From a bacterium (GTDB lineage Bacteria; B130-G9): a DNA stretch of 15,869 nucleotides. The first letter of the stretch is position 1; every line of letters begins with the position of its first letter. The notes below the pieces were generated by a model. The model ran no database searches. It saw only the letters and a list, made by a program, of their open reading frames with translations, and was not told the origin of the DNA. The stretch spans positions 1-15,869 of the forward strand of contig JAGHCW010000221.1 of assembly GCA_021160245.1 (NCBI GenBank), given 5' to 3'. Both the position numbers and the translations under genes were made by a program. Shown here one piece after another: positions 7,553 to 13,335 of the stretch.

Positions 7553-8149
7553 ATGACTAGAGTAATCGGTGCTAGAGAGGTCGAACGGCTCGAAATAGGC
7601 GCCTCGTTGACGATTCCTCTGGATGCGATTATCACGCCGCTTGCGAAGGACATCATTGGAGAGAAGCGTCTGAAACTCATTATGGCAGAAGCGGAGGCAG
7701 AAGTCGCGGCGGCCGAGCGGGAGACGGAGGAGAATGCGGCCGAGGCAGCGCTTGAGGAGTCCCTGCATTCATCACAAGTGCATTTGGAGACCACGAGGAT
7801 GACGGAACAATCCAATATAGCTGAGCCTCAGACCGCCTCGGTGGTTGAGGCGACGGTCAAGCATCTGCTCGCAAGAGACCTGCTCAAAAAGGTTGATTGT
7901 CCTGATGCCGAGAAGTTCGCCGTGTTTGGGGCGGATGCCGCTGCCCTTCTGAGAGCGGTGGTTATGGAATCCGAGATGTGCGAGGCGCGGATCGAGCGGC
8001 TCTCGGGACGAGTTGTGGCGGGATTATTCGTTTTGGCGGTTGCGGTGTCGTTTTCTGAGAGTGGTGAGCAACGGCCCCGAAAGGCCCTGGAGGAGGGCCT
8101 TTCAAGGCGCGGTGTTGCCCTAGTATTGGGAACCCAGGATGGGGATTAA
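7553..8149 (+). CDS. Microcompartment-associated protein with N-terminal ITPLAKD segment
   Basis: A 198-residue protein encoded 15 bases after the BMC-H gene. Residues 1-42 (REVERL, then TIPLDAIITPLAKDIIGEKR) resemble a segment I associate from memory with several microcompartment-locus proteins, including cobalamin adenosyltransferase and EutQ-like proteins; here it is not followed by a catalytic domain that I recognise. Residues about 44-72 are an Ala/Glu-rich, probably helical or coiled linker. The C-terminal part (about 92-190) is a mostly helical, unrecognised domain with an apolar stretch RVVAGLFVLAVAV (153-165). The ATG is the only possible start: an in-frame TAG lies at 7538, but no good ribosome site is visible, so translation may depend on coupling to the shell gene. 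It could be a scaffold, a cargo-targeting protein or an assembly factor. The link to the shell is strong from context; the function is unknown. Confidence 0.72.
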   Translation: MTRVIGAREVERLEIGASLTIPLDAIITPLAKDIIGEKRLKLIMAEAEAEVAAAERETEENAAEAALEESLHSSQVHLETTRMTEQSNIAEPQTASVVEATVKHLLARDLLKKVDCPDAEKFAVFGADAAALLRAVVMESEMCEARIERLSGRVVAGLFVLAVAVSFSESGEQRPRKALEEGLSRRGVALVLGTQDGD

Positions 8150-8398
8150 GGGCGCGTGAGCCTCTTTAGAGCGTTGTCCCAGCTTGTGGGTTTGGGCTTC
8201 TCTTTCTTCAAGTGCGTGAGCGCTTTCTTCTGTAATATTTCGTTCATTGATGCTAGGTACTTCAGCCGGAATCGCAGGTGATTCGAGCTTTCTGACTTCT
8301 TTTCCCCCTCGTCTATCGCTGCCACAGTTCACCCTCCCAAGTTCCCCATGTGACGTAGCTAGCCTCGCGGGCCAGATAATATTCTCTTTCCACGGCAT
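8120..8398 (-). CDS. Possible small charged protein, unknown
   Basis: An open frame of 92 residues beginning at ATG 8398 with an excellent ribosome site (GGGAGG, eight bases upstream). The product opens MPWKENIIWPARLATSHGEL and its second half is rich in Glu, Arg, Gln and Ala (ERNITEESAHALEERE), suggesting helix. It is convergent with the preceding microcompartment-associated gene and overlaps its last 30 bases, which is uncommon for real neighbours. A TATATT sequence lies about 60 bases upstream of the ATG. I recognise no family. The ribosome site is the main argument for it; the overlap and lack of similarity argue against it. Confidence 0.3.
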   Translation of the reverse strand: MPWKENIIWPARLATSHGELGRVNCGSDRRGGKEVRKLESPAIPAEVPSINERNITEESAHALEEREAQTHKLGQRSKEAHAPLIPILGSQY

Positions 8399-8606
8399 TT
8401 TTCTAACCTCCCGCATCCGAAGTCCACGAGTTGCCACTTTCTCTTACGAATATAAAGAGCAGGATTCGTGCCAGATGCTTTTTTGCGTTTCAGCGATGCA
8501 AGTTATTTTGCCGGTAAAGCAACTACGCAGGCGGTAAGACGTGGCATAGACCTTGACGAGGCGATCCTATCGACGTTCATTGGGCACCGTTATCGTATCG
8601 AGATTC

Positions 8607-8654
8607 TGTCCCATTTGGGACAACTTGCGCCGCGCCTCTGTCCCAAATGGGACA
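8607..8654. repeat. Pair of 16-bp palindromes that are reverse complements of each other
   Basis: TGTCCCATTTGGGACA (8607-8622) and TGTCCCAAATGGGACA (8639-8654) each have 7-base arms around a 2-base centre (TT or AA). Because the centres are complementary, each is the exact reverse complement of the other. The sites are 32 bases centre to centre, about three helical turns. They could be paired operators for a dimeric regulator, or form one 16-bp stem with a 16-base loop, or two small hairpins. Confidence 0.8.
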
Positions 8655-8924
8655 ACATTTGACGAGTCCGTACTCACGAATGATCTGGAATACTGAGACG
8701 CATCAGCCAACGTCCATCGAATTCATTCCCGAGCATTTACTATTTCTCAGATTGCCAGAGCCCCTTGAGATAGACAACGATGAACTTGTCCATTGGATGA
8801 AGACTCGAATGCAGCACATCCGATACGAGGTCATCGCTCGCGCATTTGTGGCGATCGAGAGCGAGACTCGGGGTGGCAGACCCCAGCCCTGCTGTAGCTC
8901 AGACTACCCACTCGGGGCTACGCC

Positions 8925-8955
8925 AAAAATGAAAGGCCCTCCGAGGAGGGCCCTT
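8925..8955 (-). terminator. Intrinsic terminator of the 9037-10272 gene
   Basis: Read on the minus strand, a GC-rich stem (GGCCCTC at 8935-8941 paired with GAGGGCC at 8946-8952) is followed by TTTCATTTTT. It lies 84 bases past the stop codon of the minus-strand secreted-protein gene and is in the right orientation for it. Confidence 0.72.
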
Positions 8956-9036
8956 CGACTGCGCGAATCATGTACTACACTTCATAAATCCGCCGGCGCC
9001 TGATGCTGAGGCAACCGGGCGAACGCCATCGAATTA

Positions 9037-10272
9037 CTACTGCAGGTCCACGTTTCCCTGGACACTTGCGGAAGCGTAGGCGGTCGATAGCTCGGTCAGG
9101 CCGCTGGCGCTGAATGCGGTCTCCGCCTGGCGCGATATCGAGAAGGACGGCAGGTACCATTCCACACTCGGCGAGGGCGGCAGTTGACTTAGCAGACTCG
9201 CTGGAACTGTCCCCTGGCCATTGTCCACAAAGCGGCATGAGCACTGCGTGACAGAGGTTGGCTCTTGGGTCATCTGGTCTATGTCATACGAGGTGATCGA
9301 CACGAAGACATCGCCAACACCAGTACCCTCCCAGCTGACGTTCAGGTCTTGAGAGCGATTAATTTCAGGGACAGGATATAGAGTCGGCGCATAGAGAACG
9401 ACCGGCGCAGGCGCAACAACTGATACCGTGAATGCTCCAACATCCGGACCGCCATATCCCTCAAAGGTGTAGTTGGAGCCTCCGGAGTAATGGCCCTCTA
9501 CCATCTCGTCTGCAGGATAATACTGGATCATGTCCATGTAGGAGAATTTGGGCAGCGCAACTGTCCCGAGTGGACTGCCAAACATATCGAGCTTGGCTCC
9601 AGCGTCGAGATACTTGCTGTAGGTGGTTTCTCCGCCGTTCTCCCAGTCCCAAGTGGTTACCTCACAACCATACTCCATCTCATCCTTGTCAAGCGCCTCG
9701 CGCCGTCGCTCCTCCTCATACACCTCGAAGAAGAGGCCACCAGCCATAACCCAGACCTCACCATCCGGGGCAAGCTCGTCAAACGACTTCGACCAATCCA
9801 AATATAGATGACCGTATGACCCGGCCGACGTCCCCTGGTTCATTATGGTAAATGGCGTCCAGGCGAGCTCCCCCACAAACTCCAAAGTCCCAGGTCTTGT
9901 GTAGGCCGCAGCCGCGACATAATCCCCAGCCTGATTCAGCGGAAAGCTGCCTATCGAAAACGAGCCAAGCGATGCAGGGCCGAACATAAAGAACGAAGGA
10001 AGCGTCAGGTTCGGGAACCACGGATTGAGACTCGTATTCATATCCGGCAGCTCGTAAATAGCGCCACCGGGGGCGATGATCGCCAGATGAACGTCGAGCG
10101 TTATCTCCGGCCCCAAGTTCATGGCCATAGCCGAAAGATTTAGCGTGGCATCATCCCCGATTATGTACGAGGTCTTGTCCGTGAACGTCATGATGGTGGG
10201 ATCTTGGGCAATAGCCATCCCACTCCCAAGCGCAAACACACAAATCGACAACACCAAAACACATCTGCGCAT
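9037..10272 (-). CDS. Secreted two-domain protein, unknown function
   Basis: A 411-residue exported protein. The start is ATG 10272, with AAGGAG six bases upstream; a longer in-frame ATG at 10290 would itself contain that ribosome site. Residues 1-22 are a signal peptide (MRRCVLVLSICVFALGSG, cut near AIAQ). Residues about 28-143 are the domain shared with the proteins at 4646-6913 and 13336-15516 (YIIGDDATLNL, DVHLAIIAPGG, FPNLTLPSFFMFGP, ending TPFTI), here N-terminal. A middle region (about 150-260) is acidic and rich in Tyr, Trp and Glu. The C-terminal region (about 265-395: GGPDVGAFTVSV, INRSQDLNVSWEG, VTQCSCRFVD, VPASLLSQLP, TAFSASGL) resembles, from memory, a beta-sandwich pattern in uncharacterised secreted proteins of Acidobacteria-like genomes. 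It stands alone on the minus strand with its own terminator. Function unknown; export and domain sharing are well supported. Confidence 0.83.
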   Translation of the reverse strand: MRRCVLVLSICVFALGSGMAIAQDPTIMTFTDKTSYIIGDDATLNLSAMAMNLGPEITLDVHLAIIAPGGAIYELPDMNTSLNPWFPNLTLPSFFMFGPASLGSFSIGSFPLNQAGDYVAAAAYTRPGTLEFVGELAWTPFTIMNQGTSAGSYGHLYLDWSKSFDELAPDGEVWVMAGGLFFEVYEEERRREALDKDEMEYGCEVTTWDWENGGETTYSKYLDAGAKLDMFGSPLGTVALPKFSYMDMIQYYPADEMVEGHYSGGSNYTFEGYGGPDVGAFTVSVVAPAPVVLYAPTLYPVPEINRSQDLNVSWEGTGVGDVFVSITSYDIDQMTQEPTSVTQCSCRFVDNGQGTVPASLLSQLPPSPSVEWYLPSFSISRQAETAFSASGLTELSTAYASASVQGNVDLQ

Positions 10273-10315
10273 ACCAATCTCCTTTTTCATATCAGTGCGC
10301 AATAACTAACAATCA

Positions 10316-10361
10316 AAAATACAACATCATTAACTCTGGCAACCGAGCGAGGCAATGTCAA
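10316..10361 (-). promoter_or_regulatory. Candidate promoter of the secreted-protein gene
   Basis: On the minus strand there is a perfect TTGACA (10361-10356) without a good -10 at 17-18 bases. A second set, TTGCCA (10342-10337) and TATTTT (10321-10316), has a short 15-base spacer. Either lies 45-90 bases before the ATG at 10272. Which is used cannot be told. Confidence 0.28.
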
Positions 10362-10376
10362 TACCCGAGGCAGGCC

Positions 10377-10468
10377 GATTTCGGATTGGGGATTGGGGAT
10401 TGTGCCAATTTCGGATTTCGGATTGGGGATTTCGGATTTCGGATTTCGGATTGGGGATTGCGGATTGA
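10377..10468 (+). repeat. Interrupted heptamer repeat, GGATT plus two variable bases
   Basis: One partial and eleven full copies of GGATTNN run almost without a break; the last two bases are TC, GG, GC or GA. One break (TGCCAATTTC, around 10403-10412) lies inside. The array ends four bases before the four-helix-bundle start codon. In frame it reads as a spurious N-terminal extension (GFRIGDFGFRISDWGLRIED), which explains why the open frame starts too early at 10386. Confidence 0.88.
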
Positions 10469-10472
10469 AGAT

Positions 10473-10853
10473 ATGATGGCCAGTGTGCATTATTGGGATA
10501 TGGATGCTGAGGAATTCAGGGGGAGAACGAAAACTTTTGCACTGCGCGTGATTCGGCTGGTTGAGGCGTTGCCGAAGTCTCGGACGGCGGATGTGCTTGG
10601 AAGACAGCTGATGCGATGTGGGACGTCGGTCGGGGCGAACTACCGCGCGGCCTGCCGAGCAAGGTCTCCGAAGGATTTCATCGCGAAGATGGCGATTGTT
10701 GAGGAGGAGTGCGACGAGGCCATCTACTGGATGGAGCTTCTCGTCGAGGCGGATCTTATGGATGAGAGCCGGGTTGCCGACCTCAAGAGAGAAGCAGTTG
10801 AAATCTTGTCGATGGTCGTGAGTTCCATCAAAACGGCGAGGTCACGCAAATAA
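10473..10853 (+). CDS. Four-helix-bundle protein (23S rRNA intervening-sequence / S23 family)
   Basis: A 126-residue protein of the four-helix-bundle family first seen in 23S rRNA intervening sequences and related to the Avd proteins of diversity-generating retroelements. Family landmarks: EEFRGRTKTFALRVIRLVEA (helix 1), QLMRCGTSVGANYRAACRAR (the nearly invariant GTSVGANYREA region), KDFIAKMAIVEEECDEAIYW (helix 3) and a C-terminal helix ending KTARSRK. Start candidates are ATGs at 10473, 10476 and 10500; the first was chosen because it directly follows the repeat array. The ribosome site is poor (GAAG). The family is thought to bind nucleic acid; the biological role is unsettled. Gene and stop codon are bracketed by an inverted 14-bp copy of the upstream repeat, giving a cassette-like unit. 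No reverse transcriptase or variable-region pair lies nearby. Confidence 0.93.
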   Translation: MMASVHYWDMDAEEFRGRTKTFALRVIRLVEALPKSRTADVLGRQLMRCGTSVGANYRAACRARSPKDFIAKMAIVEEECDEAIYWMELLVEADLMDESRVADLKREAVEILSMVVSSIKTARSRK

Positions 10854-10865
10854 TCCGAAATCCCC
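10852..10865 (-). repeat. Inverted copy of the heptamer motif at the four-helix-bundle stop codon
   Basis: AATCCGAAATCCCC, overlapping the last two bases of the TAA stop, is the exact reverse complement of GGGGATTTCGGATT at 10425-10438 inside the upstream array. The gene is therefore flanked by a perfect 14-bp inverted repeat, about 413 bases apart. Confidence 0.85.
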
Positions 10866-10924
10866 ACAAGCCGCAATTGGCCATTTGCAGTCGATAATCG
10901 GCCTTGATCCAGCCGCCACGAGTG

Positions 10925-10953
10925 CTGTAATCTGTTCATGAGATTGATTACAG
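10925..10953. repeat. Dyad: CTGTAATC ... GATTACAG
   Basis: Perfect 8-base arms (10925-10932 and 10946-10953) separated by 13 bases. It lies between the four-helix-bundle gene and the small gene at 11088. It could be an operator or a weak hairpin; no T-run follows. Confidence 0.45.
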
Positions 10954-11051
10954 AATACTCCAGCATGAGATGCCAAGGAACGCAACTGCTTGAGCGAAGG
11001 AGGCCACGGCGTGCGCAGCCCGGTTCACTGTTTGCCGCATTATACAGACTT

Positions 11052-11057
11052 TATAAT
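11052..11057 (+). promoter_or_regulatory. Consensus -10 box before the small gene
   Basis: A perfect TATAAT 30 bases before the ATG at 11088. The -35 region (TTTGCC near 11031) is poor and too close. The position suits a short leader. Confidence 0.35.
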
Positions 11058-11087
11058 GATTGTTAATGTCGAGAAAAGAGACGAGGA

Positions 11088-11348
11088 ATGACGGTACAGG
11101 AACTCGAAGACAAGGTCTGGAAACTGGATGGTATTAGAATCGTGGTTCGAGCCTCGGTCAGCACTCAGGTCGGGGACTACTCGCACAAAAACAAAGGGCA
11201 GAACAACTGGAGAATAAGTGAGTTTGTCCAGAAGCGCCTTGCTGGTTTGCTGAGCAAACTGGAAGTTGTGGTGCTTATGGGAAACGGACAGGAGGCTCAT
11301 GGGAACACCTTGCTCTCCTCGATTCGGGATTCGTACTCCAATGAATAA
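11088..11348 (+). CDS. Small conserved-looking hypothetical protein
   Basis: An 86-residue soluble protein opening MTVQELEDKVWKLDGIRIVV. I recall from memory a small, widespread family with the same order of features: an N-terminal ELExxxW-xxDGIRIVxRA block, a DY plus Asn-Trp segment (GQNNWRISEFVQKRL), a central strand EVVVLMGNGQEAHG and a terminal SxRDSY; no function is known to me. A consensus -10 lies 30 bases upstream. The ribosome site is unusual: AGGA abuts the ATG, so translation may rely on the AAGAG a few bases earlier or be inefficient. It stands alone, with gaps of more than 200 bases on both sides. Being real is likely from its composition and the recognised pattern; the role is unknown. 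Confidence 0.68.
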   Translation: MTVQELEDKVWKLDGIRIVVRASVSTQVGDYSHKNKGQNNWRISEFVQKRLAGLLSKLEVVVLMGNGQEAHGNTLLSSIRDSYSNE

Positions 11349-11764
11349 GATTCCGAACGACGGCATGGGGCCCCTAGGGCCCACCCGCTACACATTCAGA
11401 TGAATTCGCCTACAGAATCCTCAGGGCACGCCGCTTGGCTTGTTCGGGGCTAGTCATCTTGGGCCCGTTCAGGGCTGAAATTCGTTCGATGGCTGTATTG
11501 AGTGTTTATGCACCTCATTAAGGGGGCCATGGAATTTCATCTTGAAGGTCTCAAGGCGGATGGAGCCCCGATCCCCCCAGCTGAGCTCCGAAATCGAATA
11601 CGCCGACATTACTGCGCCTGACGGGTAGCGGCAGTCGACCGTCCTGGCCGATTTGTCTTTGTTGGGCATACGCTTCGCCGCGGCGCGCCGGTGATGGATA
11701 TCGTTCGATAGGAGATTATCCGATTTCCCTTCTTTGCCAGTCTGCCGTATCATTCGCTCCATGA
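11349..11764. other. Gap with no convincing gene
   Basis: The interval includes a short GC-rich hairpin (GGGCCC, CTA, GGGCCC at 11368-11382) soon after the small gene's stop, without a T-run. A minus-strand open frame of 101 residues (11469-11774) has acceptable codon composition but no ribosome site and no recognised similarity. It may be a decayed gene or chance. Confidence 0.45.
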
Positions 11765-12001
11765 GTGAGTACATTTACTGACTACTTTCTCAATGAGGTC
11801 ATGCGGAAGCGACCGTACATCAAGAAGGAATGGTGTATCCGAGTGTGCGAAGACCCTCTGAAGGTGGAGTCCCAGGAGCACAACCGGTTCCGGTTTTGGG
11901 GCGAGATTGAGGAGCTTGAGGGCAGAATCCTCCGCGTCATTACACTGGAAGACAAGAAGACCATACACAATGCATTCTTGGACAGGAGATTCAAGATATG
12001 A
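11765..12001 (+). CDS. Putative toxin-like small protein paired with DUF2283
   Basis: A 78-residue basic protein. Landmarks are DYFLNEVMRKRPYIKKEWC (RPY block), EIEELEGRILRVITLED (strand rich) and the tail IHNAFLDRRFKI. This pattern resembles small proteins, some near DUF4258 or the RelE-like fold, encoded directly upstream of DUF2283 genes; that is recollection, not a search. The start used is GTG 11765; an inner ATG at 11801 would drop 12 residues, and neither has a clean ribosome site. Its TGA overlaps the next gene's ATG by four bases (ATGA), so the two are coupled. The order and sizes fit a type II toxin-antitoxin module. Toxicity is not demonstrated by sequence, and an alternative is a small regulatory pair. 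Confidence 0.7.
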   Translation: MSTFTDYFLNEVMRKRPYIKKEWCIRVCEDPLKVESQEHNRFRFWGEIEELEGRILRVITLEDKKTIHNAFLDRRFKI

Positions 12002-12216
12002 AGCTGAATTACTACCGGGAGACCGACTCTCTCTATATCGACCTTTCGTCTAGGCCGAGTGCGAGCAGCACAGAGGTCTCGGATGGCATCGTCTTGGACT
12101 ATGATGTCGAGGGCAATCTAGTTGGGATCGATATCGACAATGCAAGCCGCAAGATGGACCTGAAGGAAGTGATCCTAAACAAAGTTCCGGCTGAGGTCAA
12201 GGCTGTCATCGCGTAA
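11998..12216 (+). CDS. DUF2283 family protein, putative antitoxin partner
   Basis: A 72-residue protein with a complete DUF2283 pattern: MKLNYYRETDSLYIDLSSRP (the YDxxxDxLYI opening), EVSDGIVLDYDVEGNLVGID (the V-x-DGIVLDYDxxGxLVGIDI core) and a short C-terminal tail. The start ATG overlaps the TGA of the upstream gene and has its own AGGAG nine bases upstream. DUF2283 proteins are small and common next to toxin-like genes, and are often proposed as antitoxins; experimental proof is limited. The glycosyltransferase gene begins 26 bases later, so the pair may be read through into it, although the three products have no obvious functional link. Confidence 0.85.
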   Translation: MKLNYYRETDSLYIDLSSRPSASSTEVSDGIVLDYDVEGNLVGIDIDNASRKMDLKEVILNKVPAEVKAVIA

Positions 12217-12242
12217 AAGCAGATTCTTATTTGAGCGAGGCG

Positions 12243-13169
12243 ATGCCAAAACATAAACTGCCAGGTGTATCGATTATTGTGCCCGTCTATAACGGGGAGC
12301 GGACGATTGCGGGGGCGATCGAGGCGCTGCTTGCGCTTGATTACCCGAGTCGCCTCGTTCAGATAATCGTTGTTGACAACAACTCGACGGATAACACTCC
12401 GGACATCCTCCAGCAATTCGACGGGATAGACGTGGTCTTCGAGCCGAAGCAGGGGGCCTATGCTGCTCGAAATTGCGGATTAGAGTTCGCAAAGCACGAC
12501 CTTATCGCGTTCACCGACGCCGATTGCCTCCCCAAGCCCGATTGGTTAACCCAGCTTGTCGAGTGCATGAATATCCCGAATCAGAAGGTCCGTCCTACAC
12601 AGACGGGCATCATTGGGGGGCGGGTCGAGGCGTTTCCGCCGTCGAATCTGGTCGAGGAATATATTGATCATCAGAAGATACTGGACCAGGAGAAGATGTT
12701 TGGCGCGGCGGAGTTCTCGCTGCCGTTCTTCGTTACGGCCAACTGCTTGGTGAGGCGCGATGTTTTTGACAGGATTGGTGGATTCGACACCTATTTTAAG
12801 ATAGCGGGCGATGCTGATTTGTGCTGGCGGGCGCAGCTTGAGGGCTTTGGGCTGGCCTATTGCCCTGATGCGGCCGTGGTTCACAAACACAGGTCGGACC
12901 TGCTTGGACTTTATTCCCAGTCGTTCGAGTACGGTTTCGGCCGCGCCTCGCTTTTCGCAAAGCACCGGCGCCTCTTCGGCAAGCGCTTTCGATTTGACTG
13001 GAAGGAGCACGTTTTTCTCGCTGAGAGCATTCTAAAGAGCATTGCCGCGCCGCTTTCTGGACGGGGCAAGTTTGAGGCGATGCTGCCGATCTTCGATACG
13101 ATTGCATTCTCAGGCCTTGCGCTTGGCAAGATATGGGGTAGCCTTAAGCGACGGACGCTTGTGCTGTGA
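12243..13169 (+). CDS. Family 2 glycosyltransferase
   Basis: A 308-residue GT2 enzyme with a complete GT-A domain. VSIIVPVYNGERTI (9-22) and IIVVDNNSTDNTPDIL (41-56) form the nucleotide-binding half. QGAYAARNCGLEFAKHD (70-86) and FTDADC (90-95) contain the DxD-type metal site. GGFDTYFKIAGDADLCWRA (179-197) is the acceptor-side motif with the acidic catalytic position. The last 60 residues are basic and partly hydrophobic, perhaps membrane-associated. ATG 12243 was chosen over a TTG at 12231: it lies closest to the conserved opening and has GAGG upstream, though only two bases away. It follows the DUF2283 gene after 26 bases. It probably adds a sugar to a surface glycan; substrate unknown. Confidence 0.9.
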   Translation: MPKHKLPGVSIIVPVYNGERTIAGAIEALLALDYPSRLVQIIVVDNNSTDNTPDILQQFDGIDVVFEPKQGAYAARNCGLEFAKHDLIAFTDADCLPKPDWLTQLVECMNIPNQKVRPTQTGIIGGRVEAFPPSNLVEEYIDHQKILDQEKMFGAAEFSLPFFVTANCLVRRDVFDRIGGFDTYFKIAGDADLCWRAQLEGFGLAYCPDAAVVHKHRSDLLGLYSQSFEYGFGRASLFAKHRRLFGKRFRFDWKEHVFLAESILKSIAAPLSGRGKFEAMLPIFDTIAFSGLALGKIWGSLKRRTLVL

Positions 13170-13238
13170 ATTGTGGGGACTTACCGAGACTGGGACATAA
13201 GTCGAATTTGGGATCGTATAGGGGCCGGGCTTGTCTTC

Positions 13239-13258
13239 GCCCATCTATATATTTGGGC
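13239..13258. terminator. Weak hairpin between convergent genes
   Basis: GCCCA (13239-13243) faces TGGGC (13254-13258) across an AT-rich 10-base loop. It lies in the 166-base gap between the convergent glycosyltransferase and beta-helix genes and may help end both transcripts. The stem is short, so this is weak. Confidence 0.22.
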
Positions 13259-13335
13259 AGACACAAGGCCTGCCTCTGCATGTGATATGCCTGCTGCACC
13301 ATCTCCGTAGGAAACCGACCTATTGGACAGCCTCT

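Larger units (their letters stand above)
8399..9036. other. Mostly empty interval; weak open frame 8680-9003
   Basis: Apart from the palindrome pair and the terminator listed separately, only weak open frames occur. The longest sensible one (plus strand, ATG 8680 to 9003, 107 residues) starts plausibly (MIWNTETHQPTSIEFIPEHL) and its first 65 residues look protein-like, but it has no ribosome site and runs straight through the terminator hairpin. It may be a decayed gene fragment. A frame over 8468-8662 spans the palindromes and is not convincing. Confidence 0.5.

Noticed and set aside
8468-8662. 64-residue frame across the twin palindromes
   Set aside because: No ribosome site, and its C-terminal third is just the translation of the palindromes.
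10377-10468. CRISPR array
   Set aside because: The repeated unit is only seven bases with no spacers; this is a microsatellite-like repeat.
10386-10472. Longer N-terminus (29 residues) for the four-helix-bundle protein
   Set aside because: It is a translation of the heptamer repeat, low in complexity, absent from the family's usual length, and has no ribosome site.
10377-10865. Diversity-generating retroelement
   Set aside because: The four-helix-bundle protein is Avd-like, but no reverse transcriptase and no template/variable repeat pair with adenine-specific differences is present.
11469-11774. 101-residue minus-strand frame
   Set aside because: Codon composition is acceptable, but there is no ribosome site, no recognised motif and the start overlaps the toxin-like gene; kept only as a note in the gap entry.
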